Source of the DNA: Chamaelirium japonicum | Taxonomy: Eukaryota > Streptophyta > Magnoliopsida > Liliales > Melanthiaceae | Assembly: GCA_947650365.1 (NCBI GenBank) | Contig: OX393549.1 | Location: 97,894,016-97,958,015 of the forward strand | Length of the DNA stretch: 64,000 nucleotides | Reading direction: 5' to 3' | Shown: positions 46,028 to 59,310 of the stretch, in pieces | Numbering within the stretch: position 1 is the first letter of the stretch | How the letters are laid out: each line of letters opens with the position of its first letter | Position numbers and translations under genes: made by a program | The notes under the pieces: model-generated | Database searches by the model: none | The model's input: the letters and a program-made list of their open reading frames with translations, nothing else | What the model was told of the DNA's origin: nothing

Positions 46028-46262
46028 TGATGTAGGCAAAGCTGACTTACGCTACTTTTTTATTTACATGGAAAATATAAAGAGGAAAATAAGATAGGCA
46101 TTGTCGCAGCAGCGAAGATTCAGGCCAGGCTGCATCAGCATTGGTAGACATGGACCTTTGATGATGACAGGATCAAAGACATTGAAATACCCACCATTCT
46201 CTTCGTGGGATAGCACGCGCAAGACGGAATTTTGGCAACCAGACTTTATGGACTATCCGGAA

Positions 46263-46304
46263 GGAGAGAGAGAGAGAGAGGGCAACCAGACTTTATAGAC
46301 TATC

Positions 46305-46398
<94 letters not shown>
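46263..46398. repeat. (GA)n microsatellite with an internal duplication
   Basis: A long GA tract (46307-46398) is preceded by a shorter one. The flank CAACCAGACTTTAT-GACTATCCGG occurs twice, so repeat and flank were duplicated together. Confidence 0.9.
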
Positions 46399-46399
<1 letters not shown>

Positions 46400-46403
<4 letters not shown>

Positions 46404-46625
46404 CCATATGAAGTCCTTAGGAGTTTTAGAATGTGTTGATTTTTTGTGAGCATAAGTACCCTATCTTAGATAGAACACTCATAAAAATTAAGTACATTTT
46501 AAAACTCCCAAGAGAATAAAATGTTAGAAGTTTTATCGAATATCCATTGTAACCGTTAATCTGAAATGTAACATTTGATGCTTCTAAAAGTTTTAGAATG
46601 TGCGATGACATGCTTCATGACCTCC
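46400..46625. mobile_element. Degenerate MITE-like sequence
   Basis: AGTTTTAGAATGTG occurs in both halves, and ATTTTTTGTG-AGCAT with CCTATCTTAGATAG resemble the foldback at 51408-51792. The ends are unclear. Confidence 0.45.
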
Positions 46626-46710
46626 CTTTGGGCATGTGCAAAGTTATTGTAGTATCTGTTGGTTTCGTGATGGGGCACACCCACTCTTCACTGTTTCAGT
46701 GCTCTCAAGT

Positions 46711-46942
46711 AGTGCTATTTGAACCAACTGCTGGGACTATCGGAGGGACAATCTACTGACAACCCATGTGAAGATGCCAGTTGGCATCTCGAGGGGCCCA
46801 TCGTCGGCTCTGTCGCTGACGGTGGACAGTTGTGGGTGGTGGCTGTGGATAGAGGTGACTGAGCCGGTGGTGGGCAGCGATAGCCAATGGTGGTGGCATC
46901 CCCCATAGGGTTCATCCCTTTAGTTTGTTCAAATAGCTTTAC
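46711..46942. mobile_element. Short foldback-like element
   Basis: Ends AGTGCTATTTGAAC and GTTCAAATAGCTTT form imperfect inverted repeats and resemble the ends of the foldback at 53010-53186. Confidence 0.5.
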
Positions 46943-46990
46943 CCATTGCTCCTTTAACATCTATTATCCTCGATCATTATCGAGGTTTTA

Positions 46991-47358
46991 TAGCATCTCC
47001 AACCGACTCCTATCCAAACCCCAGTCCTATCTCCCTCCTAAGTGCCATGTGGGATAGGAGTTGAAGGAGAAAGAACTCCCTTCTAATCGGATCTTATCTC
47101 CGACTTTCCTTACATTCTTTCAATTCCAAGATCACAACATGTGGCTGAAGGGGGATTTAAAATTCCCTCACATGGGTGGGCCCGGCGAGATGGGAGCTTT
47201 TCCTTGGCTCCCAGCTGCTGTGAGCGAAATCCGGCTTTTACTGCTACGTAGGATCGCTAGGAGTCGGTTGGAGCTGCACTCATTCCCAAACGGAAAAAAA
47301 AAAGGATTAAGCTGCCTCAGGGGATAAGAAGGGAGATGTGAGTCGGTTGGAGATGCTC
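46991..47358. mobile_element. PIF-like MITE
   Basis: Ends (T)AGCATCTCCAACCGACTC and GAGTCGGTTGGAGATGCTC are inverted repeats related at the tips to the MITE at 39953-40314. A clear target duplication is not seen. Confidence 0.68.
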
Positions 47359-48979
47359 GAATAGCATGCTCTTTTGAATTCTTGCTACATGATGTATAGA
47401 CTGGGGTCCGCCTAACTCTCTTCTCTTGTGAAGTTTATATCCAAAGAAAAAAAAAGGAGCAGATAGCAATCAATCATTTTTAACAGTTTCGTTTTAGGAT
47501 AGGTCCCAACAACTTTTTCCTCTTAATCCAGATCCATATTTCAGGATATTAATTGCAACGACTCAATTCCCTACTTTGAAATCACTTATCGCTGAATAAC
47601 ATTTTATATTAATTGAGTGATTTCACTGTAGTACTACAATGATTTCATTATACCTGCTACATTTATTTAAAATAATACTCAATTATATAAAAATTATATT
47701 CAATTCCTTACAATGAAATTACTGTAACACTGTCATATAATTGTGTATCATTTTAAATGATACTCGGCCTATACAAAAAGGTATTCAAAATCGCTATAGT
47801 GATTTTAAATGGTACTTAAATATATAACATAGTACTTAATTATATTGAGTCATATTTGTATATGATTACCTATCATTGCTACAATGATTTCATCGTAGGG
47901 AAGTCTTTTTAGCAACAACGACGAAAATCACTGTAGCAGCTAAAGTGATTTTAAATGGTACTCAAATAGACAAAATAATATTCAAATAAATTAAATATTA
48001 TTTACATATTGAATATCATTGCTACAATAATTTTAGTCTAGGGAAGTTTTTTTAGCAGCCATGATGAAAATCATTGTAGTAGCTATTGTGTATTCACTAT
48101 AGCTATTATAGGAAAATCACTGTAACAATCCATGCCAATATTTTCGTAAAAAAAAAACCCTATATTATATAGGGTTAATTAGTGTGGGAGGTTTCCATGG
48201 ATATTTTGGTATTTTAAAAAGAACAAGTCATTCAAATCGGTTGACAAATGATCTATTTTGTGCAAAAACCGTGGGATAAGATTACACTAAAACCTACTTT
48301 TATTCCGTGGACCTAGGCTTAACTGAAACTATTACATGTCATGCACCTTATCTTGATGCTATATGACTTACACTTAATTTCTAAAAAAAAAACTTAGCAA
48401 TAAGTCCTTTTCAGGAGTTCATTTTAAGCTAAAGGACACACAATAAGATGGTTTTGTACTAGGCCCCTCTCGAAAAAGATGCATATGATGTGCAATAAGT
48501 TGGTTTTGCACCAGGTCCCTCCAAAAAAAGATGCATTTAAAGCAAGTCCCTCCTTTTACTTTTCTCCCCTTTAAATGACAAAACCGTCCCTAATACTAAA
48601 ATCACAAATGTTACTCTTCACTGTAGCAAAAGAGTAACAATATACAATTGTTACTCTTTATTTTTGAATTATTACTATTTGTTACGGTGAAATCATTGTA
48701 GCAAATTTTCTTTGATAAATCTCGATAAAAAAATTGCTACAATGAAACCATTGTAGCAATTGTTACTCAATTCGGTAATAATGAGTAACAACTGGTACAA
48801 TGGTAGTAAAGAGTAACAACTCGGTGATAAAAGAGTAATTGTTACTATTTTTTACTGAATTGTTTCTCTTCATGAGATTATTTGTACCACTACATGTAGG
48901 GGTAAAACAGATATTTTTTAAACGGAGCGATCTAAGACTAAAGCATCTTTTTGTCAATCCTTATCATTAGACCGATCTC
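47359..48979. other. AT-rich sequence with recurring GTAGCA/CAATGATTTCA words
   Basis: No gene. From about 47580 to 48900 short words such as CACTGTAGCA, CAATGATTTCA and AGAGTAACAA recur on both strands without a fixed period. Confidence 0.5.
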
Positions 48980-50309
48980 TTGTTAGGGACCTTAGGCACA
49001 TTACGTCAACCCATTTAGGTGGATTTAGAATGGCACCCCTAACTACCCCCAAAGTACCCCATTCTCTAACCTTTTGCCAACTTTTCACTGTCTGTCCATG
49101 TCGTCGCTTACTACCCGCCACCATCCGTCGCTTCCTCCTCTTCCCCGTTTGAATCCTAACCCGCTCAGCCATGCTGCCCCTTTCCGAAGCCAACCCAGTC
49201 CCCTCTGCCACCCTCCTTACCCCTCTTCTTATCTCCTTATTTCGCTTCCTCCTTCCTCTTCCTTCTCATCCTCCTCCTCTTCTCGTCTGAAACCTAACCC
49301 GTCACGATTGGCACCCACGGGCCAACATTGCAATAACAATGTTGGATATCAAACACCGATATTATCATTGCAATGTCGGTTGGAATACACAGATAGGACA
49401 ACATTGGAAAGTGATGATGTCGGTGGCCACATGTAGACTTTGCAAGTGGCCACGAACATCTTCGGGGTGGAAGTTATGGTTTAGACAGGAAAGAAAAGGA
49501 TGGGGTAGAAGAAGAAGGAAGAGGAGGAGGGGGGCAAAGGGGGCTTAGTCAGCGTCAAAAAAAGGGTGAAAGTGGAAGTGAAGGGAGAAGGGGGTGGCAT
49601 CGGAGAGGGAGGCTAGAAGGGTTAGTTAGCTGGAGTTTAGGGATTGAAAAAATCTAAAAAATTTTGGATTCCAACACTAAAACAATAAGGTGTGTATAGA
49701 GCGTCCTTGGAAGCAAGGACACTTCTATGGGGGAGAATTCCATGTAGATTTGGGGGGGGGACAACTTCCCAAATCTTGATGTGGTTGATCCCCGATGCTC
49801 CGGTTTGCAGAGCGAGGGTTGGGAGGAGGAGGTGGAGCCGGGGTGGTGGTGCCGGTGGCGCTAGTTCTCGACAACATACGCAATATAGATATGGCGCGCA
49901 TTGGTTGAAAGACGATGGGTCGGACATTGGAGGAACTAGCAACGAATGGAAGAAGGAAGGATTCACATCTAGATGGCTTGCTGGCCTGACTAATACCGAT
50001 TGTCTCATATGGACTGACTGACTTCAGTGCTCAGGGGCAGCAAGACTGAAAACCTAAATCGTCAAGTTCAAACTGTCTGAAGGTACTGTTCTTGCTGGTT
50101 ATCTGGAATACTTCATGATAGCTGTAGCCAAACAAATCCTTTTTTCTTTTTCTTTTTTAAAGAAATTAGTCAAACAAATCTTTTTAGATCTCTAAACATC
50201 CATTTCTCTCTCAATATGAGGTGCCAAGATATTCCAAGAGTGTGTACTGGGAGAAAGAAAAGATGAAACTCTGAAGAGATTTTCCTTTTAACATTGGTTT
50301 TCTTGTGTT
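48980..50309. other. Intergenic sequence without supported gene
   Basis: Begins with AGGGACCTTAGGCACATTA, which also occurs at 29935. ORFs at 49074-49436 and 49692-50021 have low-complexity composition and no recognised family. Confidence 0.45.
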
Positions 50310-50940
50310 TTTTTTATGAAGACTTAGTGATAACTCCTTTTAAGGAGATGATTCTAAATTTAACGACTTTGAAATATGGTGGACGAAATTGCTCTTCACA
50401 GTATTTCAAAATTTTGTTTGGTATGCCACTGAACCAGTGACAATCGTCTGTCCCCTCTCTCCTGCCGTCGTTGCTGGACCTAACAGAACCCCCCTGCCGC
50501 CGCCCCCACTCTCCCGCTGCATCTGACCTAACCGAACCCCCCACCTCCCCCCCTCCCCCGTTGCCGGACCTAACCGAACCCCTGCCCCCCGCCACCGTCG
50601 GCCCTAACCGAACCCCCCCCCCCATCTAATCTATAGGCCATGGGATGAACCCTAGACCTAGGGAGTTGACTCGAATCACCTCACCGCCGTCGCCTCCTCT
50701 ACTGCTCGCCGCTGTCGTCTTTGTCTCCGTCGGAGCTGTTGCAGTCGTCACTGCCACCGGAGCTGCTCCGGAGGTTGTCGGGGTCGAGCACAAGATCGCC
50801 GGAACTGCTCAAAAAAGTGAGAAGACAGAATCAATTTTAGGTTAATCGTGAAAAGTAGGACTTTAGACTAAACGAAACATTTCGATGTCTCGTTCCTGTG
50901 ATGGATCTGTTATCTCGGACCTCTCAGACATTAACCTTTT
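50310..50940. repeat. Third copy of the GC-rich dispersed repeat
   Basis: Shares AACTCCTTTTAAGGAGATG, GGCCATGGGATGAACCC and a GTTCCTGTGATGGATCTGTT tail with the copies at 28568-29960. Contains CCTAACCGAACCCC repeats. Confidence 0.6.
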
Positions 50941-52990
<2,050 letters not shown>

Positions 52991-53009
52991 CGGAATGATT
53001 TATTTTAAA

Positions 53010-53186
53010 GTAATGCTATTTGAACTATCTGGTTTGACAATCTCATTGACAAACCAGATCCATGAAAATGGTGGCGGAGTCCAGGGGGGTGCATCAGTAT
53101 TCACACTAAGAAGGCCCGCCACCACTCCATGGGTCTGGTTTGTCAATGAGATTGTTAACTTACAAATTATTCAAATATCATTACTC
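53010..53186. mobile_element. Foldback element with TCTCATTGACAAACCAGA arms
   Basis: Inverted arms around GACAATCTCATTGACAAACC and AGTAATGCTATTTGAA. The ends resemble those of 46711-46942. Confidence 0.78.
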
Positions 53187-53540
53187 TTTTTTGGGTTAGC
53201 AAATTGATTTTTAAGGTTTTTCTTTTAAAAAAAAGAGAATGTTTTTAAATAAGGCATCGGTGACAGGGAGTGGGTCAAAAGACTCAAACGGTAGGTTATA
53301 GGGTCAGACGATGGGGTCAAAAACTGAGATAATCAAAGCAAATTTTTTTTTTTTTTGAGTGGGATTAATTGACCCCACAAACCCAAATGTGGCGCCGCCC
53401 TTGTCCTCGACTAGTCAGTGAGTCACACTTTTAGCGGTCCTATGGTCCCATACAACACAGGTATCCATCAATTACTGCCACGCTGCCAAGCAATCGGAGA
53501 CGAGTGGAAACATATCCTCGCTGCCCCCACTACCAAGAAC

Positions 53541-53990
53541 TAGGGCCGGCAATTTCGGACCCGACACGAAGTTAGTGGGTCTGGATCAGGGCTAAACGGG
53601 TCGACACGATAGACCCGTTTAATAAACAGATCGGGTCCGGGTTTAGGGTCTGGACACGGTAGATCCGGAAAGACCCGTTTAGTATTCAACGGGTCGTGTC
53701 GGATCAGGTCGGGTCGGGTCTACTCGTAATCCGATACTGTAATATATAATACCAGCGGGTTTTTCGGGTCAGGTCGGATCGAGTCGGATTGGGTTGGATC
53801 GGGTCAACTGAATAGACCCGGGTGGTAAACATGTCTTATCGGGTCTACCCGTTTATTAGCGGGTCGGGTACGGGTTTAGGATCTAGACACGAATAGTTAA
53901 ACTGATCGGGTCCGGGTCTAGGGGTTTTGGACATGACACGAAACTAGACACGACACGAACCCAACCCGACACGACCCATTGCCACCCCTA
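53541..53990. mobile_element. hAT-like non-autonomous element with 8-bp target duplication
   Basis: Ends TAGGGCCGGCAAT and ATTGCCACCCCTA are flanked by CCAAGAAC on both sides (53533-53540 and 53991-53998). The 450-bp interior is dominated by GGGTCGGGTC-like words. It belongs to the same family as 62866-63431. Confidence 0.88.
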
Positions 53991-53998
53991 CCAAGAAC

Positions 53999-54193
53999 CA
54001 ACACATCCCTGGCTTGAGAAGCATCCATGAAATAGCCACCCTACTCGAACCTCACTGGATCAGCTCACCAAACATCCCGTTCAGCGCCCACAATTTGGCC
54101 CGATGCCGTAGCCAAAACCCACGCAGGCCAAGAAATCAACGGTCAAAACAAGACGATCAATTCGTTTAGATAAACCCAAACGACTGTTATTCT
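53999..54193. other. Short spacer sequence
   Basis: Between the hAT-like element and the copia element. It ends with the ATTCT target copy at 54189-54193. Confidence 0.5.
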
Positions 54194-54350
54194 TGTTGCG
54201 AAAAGTGTTCACATATTATTAACACAAGACCCCTATATATAGGCATAATCGGAGGTTGGGATAGAGACGGGGTAAATCTCTAAATCCCAATAATCCAGGG
54301 GTCTTTATCCGGTGGGCATCCATATCCGATGCAACCACCGTTTCATAACA
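54194..54350 (-). repeat. Copia 3' LTR
   Basis: TGTTGCGAAAAG to TTTCATAACA, no difference seen from 60934-61090. Contains CCTATATATAGG, whose palindromic TATA motif may serve as promoter in the 5' copy. Confidence 0.95.
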
Positions 54351-54361
54351 CTCCCCCTTGG
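54351..54361 (-). promoter_or_regulatory. Copia polypurine tract
   Basis: On the minus strand it reads CCAAGGGGGAG, immediately next to the 3' LTR. The same CTCCCCCTGA-type sequence recurs near 54637 and 54677. Confidence 0.85.
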
Positions 54362-54747
54362 ATGACCACCATTTATCAATGATTGCCTCATTAAAACCTT
54401 TGATGGAAAAACCCAGTGGGAAAAATCCTATCAAAGGAAAAAGAGTACAATCTTAGTTCTTCAGGAACAAGTTCTTCAGGAACTATGGTGGGTGCGCATA
54501 ATGCTGCCTCGTTAAAACTTTGATGGGAAAACCCTGTGGGAAAAACCCTACCAAAGGAAAAAGAGTACAGCGCGCATAAATTTGCATCTTCAGGATGCCC
54601 TCCGCCTAACTATTACATTATCACTATTACAGCTCTCCCCCTGATTATATCTCCTCCTTATTACATTATTACATCTCTCCCCCTGATTATATTACATCAA
54701 TTTGTTTGGTGATTGAGCCGTCGCAGTCCGATGCCGTATACCATCTT

Positions 54748-57700
54748 CTAGAAAGTAGACTTGGGCAAAGCTTTGATGAAGAGATCCGCAAGATTGTCGC
54801 TTGACCGTACTTGCTTGACTTCAATCTCCCTTTTCTTCTGAAGTTCGTGGGTGTAGAAAAACTTTGGTGAGATGTGCTTTGTTCGATCTCCCTTGATGAA
54901 GCCAGCTTGAATTTGAGCAATACATGCGGCATTATCTTCGTGGATAACTATCGGCTCTTTGGTAACGGATGCCAACTGGCAACTGCTTCTGATGTGCTGC
55001 ACAAGTGACCTCAACCATACGCATTCTCTACTTGCTTCATGCAGGGCTAATATTTCAGCATGGTTCGATGATGTAGCCACAAGTGTTTGTTTGGTCGATC
55101 TCCAAGAAATAGCTGCATTGTTATTCAAAAATACATACCCTGTTTGGGATCGACCCTTATGGGGGTCAGAGAGAAAACCTGAATCTGTATAACCAATCAA
55201 GTGAGGAGTACCACAAGAATAAAACAATCCCATATCAGTGGTTCCTCGCAAATATCTAAATATTTGCTTTATTCCATTCCAATGCCTAAGAGTTGGTTCT
55301 GAACTGTATCTAGCCAATAGATTAACAGAAAAGCATATATCTGGTCTAGTACATTGAGCTAAATACAATAAAGCACCAATAGCACTTAAATACGGTTTTT
55401 CAGAACCAAGAATAGTTTCATGTTCCTCTTTAGGTCTAAATGGATCTTTATGAATATCAAGAGGTCTAACTACCATGAGAGTGCTTAGTGGGTGACATTT
55501 ATCCATATTAAATTTCTTTAACAAATTTTCACTATATAATGATTGATGTACTAAAATCCCACTAGAGTTACGCTCGATCTGCAGGCCGAGACAAAACTTA
55601 GTATCACCAAGTTCTTTCATTTCAAACTCCCTTTTTAGATAATCAGAAGTTTTCTTGAGCTATTCAGGAGTCCCAATCAAGTTTATGTCATCCACATAAA
55701 CTGCAATTATAGTAAATCCATTTTCTGATTTCTTTATGAAAACGCATGGGCATATGGGATCATTCTTATAACCTTCCCTAGACAAGTATTCACTAAGGCG
55801 ATTGTACCACATCCTTCCGGATTGCTTCAGGCCGTACAATGCTCATCTTAGTTTTATCGAGTGCGCACTCTTTGATGTTGCTTCAGGCAACTTAAATCCT
55901 TCTGGGACTTTTAGTGTTGCTTCAGGCAACTTGAATCCTTCTGGGATTTTCATATAAATATCTGTGTCTAGGTTCCCGTATAGGTATGCCGTTACGACAT
56001 CCATTAGTCTCATCTCTAGTTTTTCAGAAACTGTGAGACTAATGAGATATCTAAATGTAACTATATCCATAACAGGGGAATAGGTCTCTTCATAATCAAT
56101 CCCGGGTTTCTGCAGGAATCCCTGGGCTACAAGCCTTGCCTTATATCTAGCGATTTCATTATTTTCATTTCTTTTCCTTACAAACACCCATTTGAAACCT
56201 ACAGGGTTTACGTTATTTGGTGTTTGTACTATAGGTCCAAATACTCCACGTTTCTTGAGAGATTCAAGTTCAGCTTGAATAGCTTCTCTCCATTTTGGCC
56301 AATCAGTTCTATGTCGACATTCATAGATACTACGTGGTTCATTATCTTCATCATCGCCCTTTGTTATTTCAGTAGCTACTTTGTATGCAAATATGTCATC
56401 GATGACTATTTCCTTTCGGTCCCAAATTTCACCCCTCATATGGAATATTGAGATCTCATTATTCGGTACCGGTACCTTATCCATAATCACTGCAGGGATC
56501 TCTTCAGGAGTTTGAGGGAAATTTGGCCGTTAGGAAATATTTTCTTCTGGAAAAATATGGTCCATAATCTCTTCTGGAGCATTATGACCAGGTTCTTCTG
56601 GAACCTTAACTTCTTCTGGAGTTTTAGGGCATGATTTCTAATTCAACTTCCTCTTCCGGGGAACTGAATCTTTGGAACCTATAGGTCTGCCACGTTTCTG
56701 ACGTGCAGCAGTTTCATTAGTGGGAGTTGGAATATTAATTCTTGCAGGTACATTCTTGGCTGGAACAAACGACTTAGTTACATTAGTTGCATCATTGAAG
56801 GCATCAGGTAATTGATTTGCAATATCTTGCAAATGCAAAATCCTTTTTACTTCTACCTCACATTGGGGAGATCTAGGATCTAGATGAGACATAGTGGAAG
56901 TATTCCACGATAATTCACGCCGTTCTTCGGGAACAGGTCTTTGCCTAGAAACTTCTTTATCTCCCCCTAACGGCGGGAAGACTGTCTCATCGAAATGACA
57001 ATCTGCAAATCTAGCAGTAAATAGATCACCTGTTAAGGGTTCTAAGAATCTTATGATTGAAGGTGAATTAAAACCGATATATATCCCCAATCGACGTTGG
57101 GGACCTATCTTAGTTCTATTTGGAGGGGGAATAGGGACATGTACAGCACATCCAAACTTTCTAAGATGAGAAATATTAGGCTGAATACCTGACACAAGTT
57201 GTGCAGGAGAAAAATTATGGTATGAAGTAGGTCTGAGTCTAACAAGATTAGCAGCATGCAAGATAGCATGCCCCCATGCAGAAATTGGAAGTCTGGATTG
57301 TAAGAGTAATGGTCTAGCTATCAATTGCAAGCGCTTGATAAAAGCTTCAGCAAGGCCATTCTGGGTGTGGACATGGGGGACAGAATGTTCGACTTCTATT
57401 CCGATGGATGTGCAGAAGTCATTGAAGATTTTAGAAGAGAATTCAGCTGCATTATCCAATCGGATAGATTTGATAGGGTTATCAGGAAAACTAGCTCTAA
57501 GTTTTATAATCTGGGATAATAATCTAGCAAATGCTAAATTTCTAGTGGAGAGTAGGCTCACGTATGACCATCTAGTAGATGCATCTATTAGGACCATAAA
57601 ATATCTAAATTGACCACTAGGAGGGTGTATAGGACCACAGATATCACCTTGAACCCTCTGTAGGAAGGTAGGTGATTCTGTCTCTATTTTCTTAAAAGAA

Positions 57701-58302
57701 GGTCTAGTGATTAACTTCCCTTGGGAACAAGGGTCACAAAAATGGTCATTTGGAAAAGTCAAACTTCGATTGTTAAGAGGATGACCATAGGAATTGTATA
57801 TGATCTTTCTAAGCATACCTGACCCTGGGTGACCTAATCTATCATGCCAAAGGACCAAATCTTCAGGATTTGGGAACTTCTGGTTCAAGTGGGTGGCATA
57901 GGACTCCATAACCCCAATGTGGGTAAAGTATAACCCTAAAGATAGGGTTGAGCATTTTTCTAGTATTGAAATATGCTCTCCGTTTTTAGATGTGATGCAG
58001 AGGTATTCTAGATTGCCTTCATTTGTAGTTTCTAAATGATATCCATTTGCTCGGATGTCTTTGAAACTCAGTAAATTTCTTCTGGAATTTTTTGAGTATA
58101 GAGCATCCTTAATTAGCAAATGAGTACCATTAGGTAAAAGTATATGGGCTCTTCCGGACCCTGTAACTATGTCAGTAGGGCCAGCCACTGTAGTAACCAT
58201 ACGTGAATTATATTCAACATTTGTAAAGAATTTTCTGTGTTTCAGTATGGTATGTGTTGTTGCACTATCTATCAGGCAAATCTCTTTGCAGTTGGTCATC
58301 AT
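54748..58302 (-). pseudogene. pol: Copia pol with four premature stops
   Basis: One continuous reading frame without frameshifts, broken by stops at 56638-56640 (TAG), 56530-56532 (TAA), 55843-55845 (TGA) and 55660-55662 (TAG). From the N-terminus it has a protease-like LIDSATTHTI, the pre-integrase LWHDRLGHPG zinc region, an integrase core (DICGPI, RLDNAAEF, NGLAEAFIKRL), a reverse transcriptase with YGLKQSGRMW and the YVDD motif, and an RNase H ending near LADLFIKALP. A 13-codon duplication (EGFKLPEAT twice, 55877-55954) lies between the reverse transcriptase palm segments. The protease motif has DSA where DSG or DTG is usual, which may itself abolish activity. This copy cannot make full pol. 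Confidence 0.9.
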
Positions 58303-58439
58303 TCCTAAATAATAATTTATGAGTTAATAAATACCATAAGAGAAGTATCAATGATAAAACTTACTAACACAATTTTTAAGTAAAATCACCAGAACGATAA
58401 TATAAATTGATAATATCCAACAGAATATAAAAATTACTC

Positions 58440-58550
58440 AACAATGTCTGACAGAATAAAAACTACTGAATAATGTCTGACTGGAAATAAAAACTACTTA
58501 GCAATGTTTGACAGGGAATAAAAACTACTTAGCAATGTCTGACGAAATAA
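58440..58550. repeat. Degenerate tandem repeat between copia gag and pol
   Basis: About three to four copies of a unit near 35 bp, around CAATGTCTGACAG and AATAAAAACTACTTAG. They lie in a 290-bp non-coding gap between the gag end (58589) and the pol start. Just before pol, the minus strand reads TTATTATTTAG, a splice-acceptor-like sequence. Confidence 0.65.
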
Positions 58551-58588
58551 ATAAAAGAAAAAACTAAAGTCTTTAGAGATCCCAAGAT

Positions 58589-59310
58589 TCAGGGATTTAA
58601 TGTGCCATCGTCTAACTCATCAAAGTAATCTGAACTTTCCAGGTACGATGTCTTCAGGGCATCGGTCTGCTTCTGGTAATCTTCAGGCCACTTATTGTTT
58701 TCTCATGTTTACTGGCACGACAGTTTCTAGACCAATGTCCTTCCTAGGACCCTAATTATCATCTCTTCCAGGATGATACTGGTGTCCACCTCTTCCAGGG
58801 TGGTCTCTACCTCTTCCAGGGTAGTTAATTGCGTCCTTCGTTGCCGTGTCTTTCACCTCTCCTTCCTATGCCTCTACCCCTACCTCTATGGATATCATTG
58901 ACATTTGCTTCTGGCAATGCTAATGATCCAATGGATCTAGAATTATAATTCTTTAACAGTAGGGTATTATGTTTTTCAGCGATCAGGGGAACTTATATGA
59001 GTTATGAGTACTTCTGGTACTTCATTCCCCTGTATTGCTGTTGTAGAATGATATTATTTGGGTAGATAGCGTTTTATCGTTCGCTCTTTGCTGCAGGCAA
59101 AGTGATCATCTTCTGGTGATCGTAGCGTTTCTTGAGTGCCTTCCAGAGATCTGTAAGATCTAGTATGTTCATATATACATTCTTCAGATCGTGTATGTGG
59201 TGCCTAAGGAAGATGAGGGCAAACTATCTACTCGCCAATTCAGAAAATTACTTCCATTGACATTTAATGCATGGAAGTCTAATTTTGTAATGTTTGATAT
59301 CTGAAGATTT
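58589..59310 (-). pseudogene. gag: Frameshifted copia gag
   Basis: Fragments in different frames match copia gag in order: KLDFHALNVNGSNFLNWRVD near 59300-59240, DLWKALKKRYDHQKM near 59160-59100, KNYNSRSIGSLALPEAN near 58960-58910, a zinc-knuckle end (NCRASKHEK) near 58710, and YLESSDYFDELDDGTLNP with a TGA at 58589-58591. Several small indels separate them. Confidence 0.78.

Noticed and set aside
49074..50021. Possible host gene in two ORFs
   Set aside because: Low-complexity Pro/Ser/Arg composition, no splice logic linking them and no known domain.
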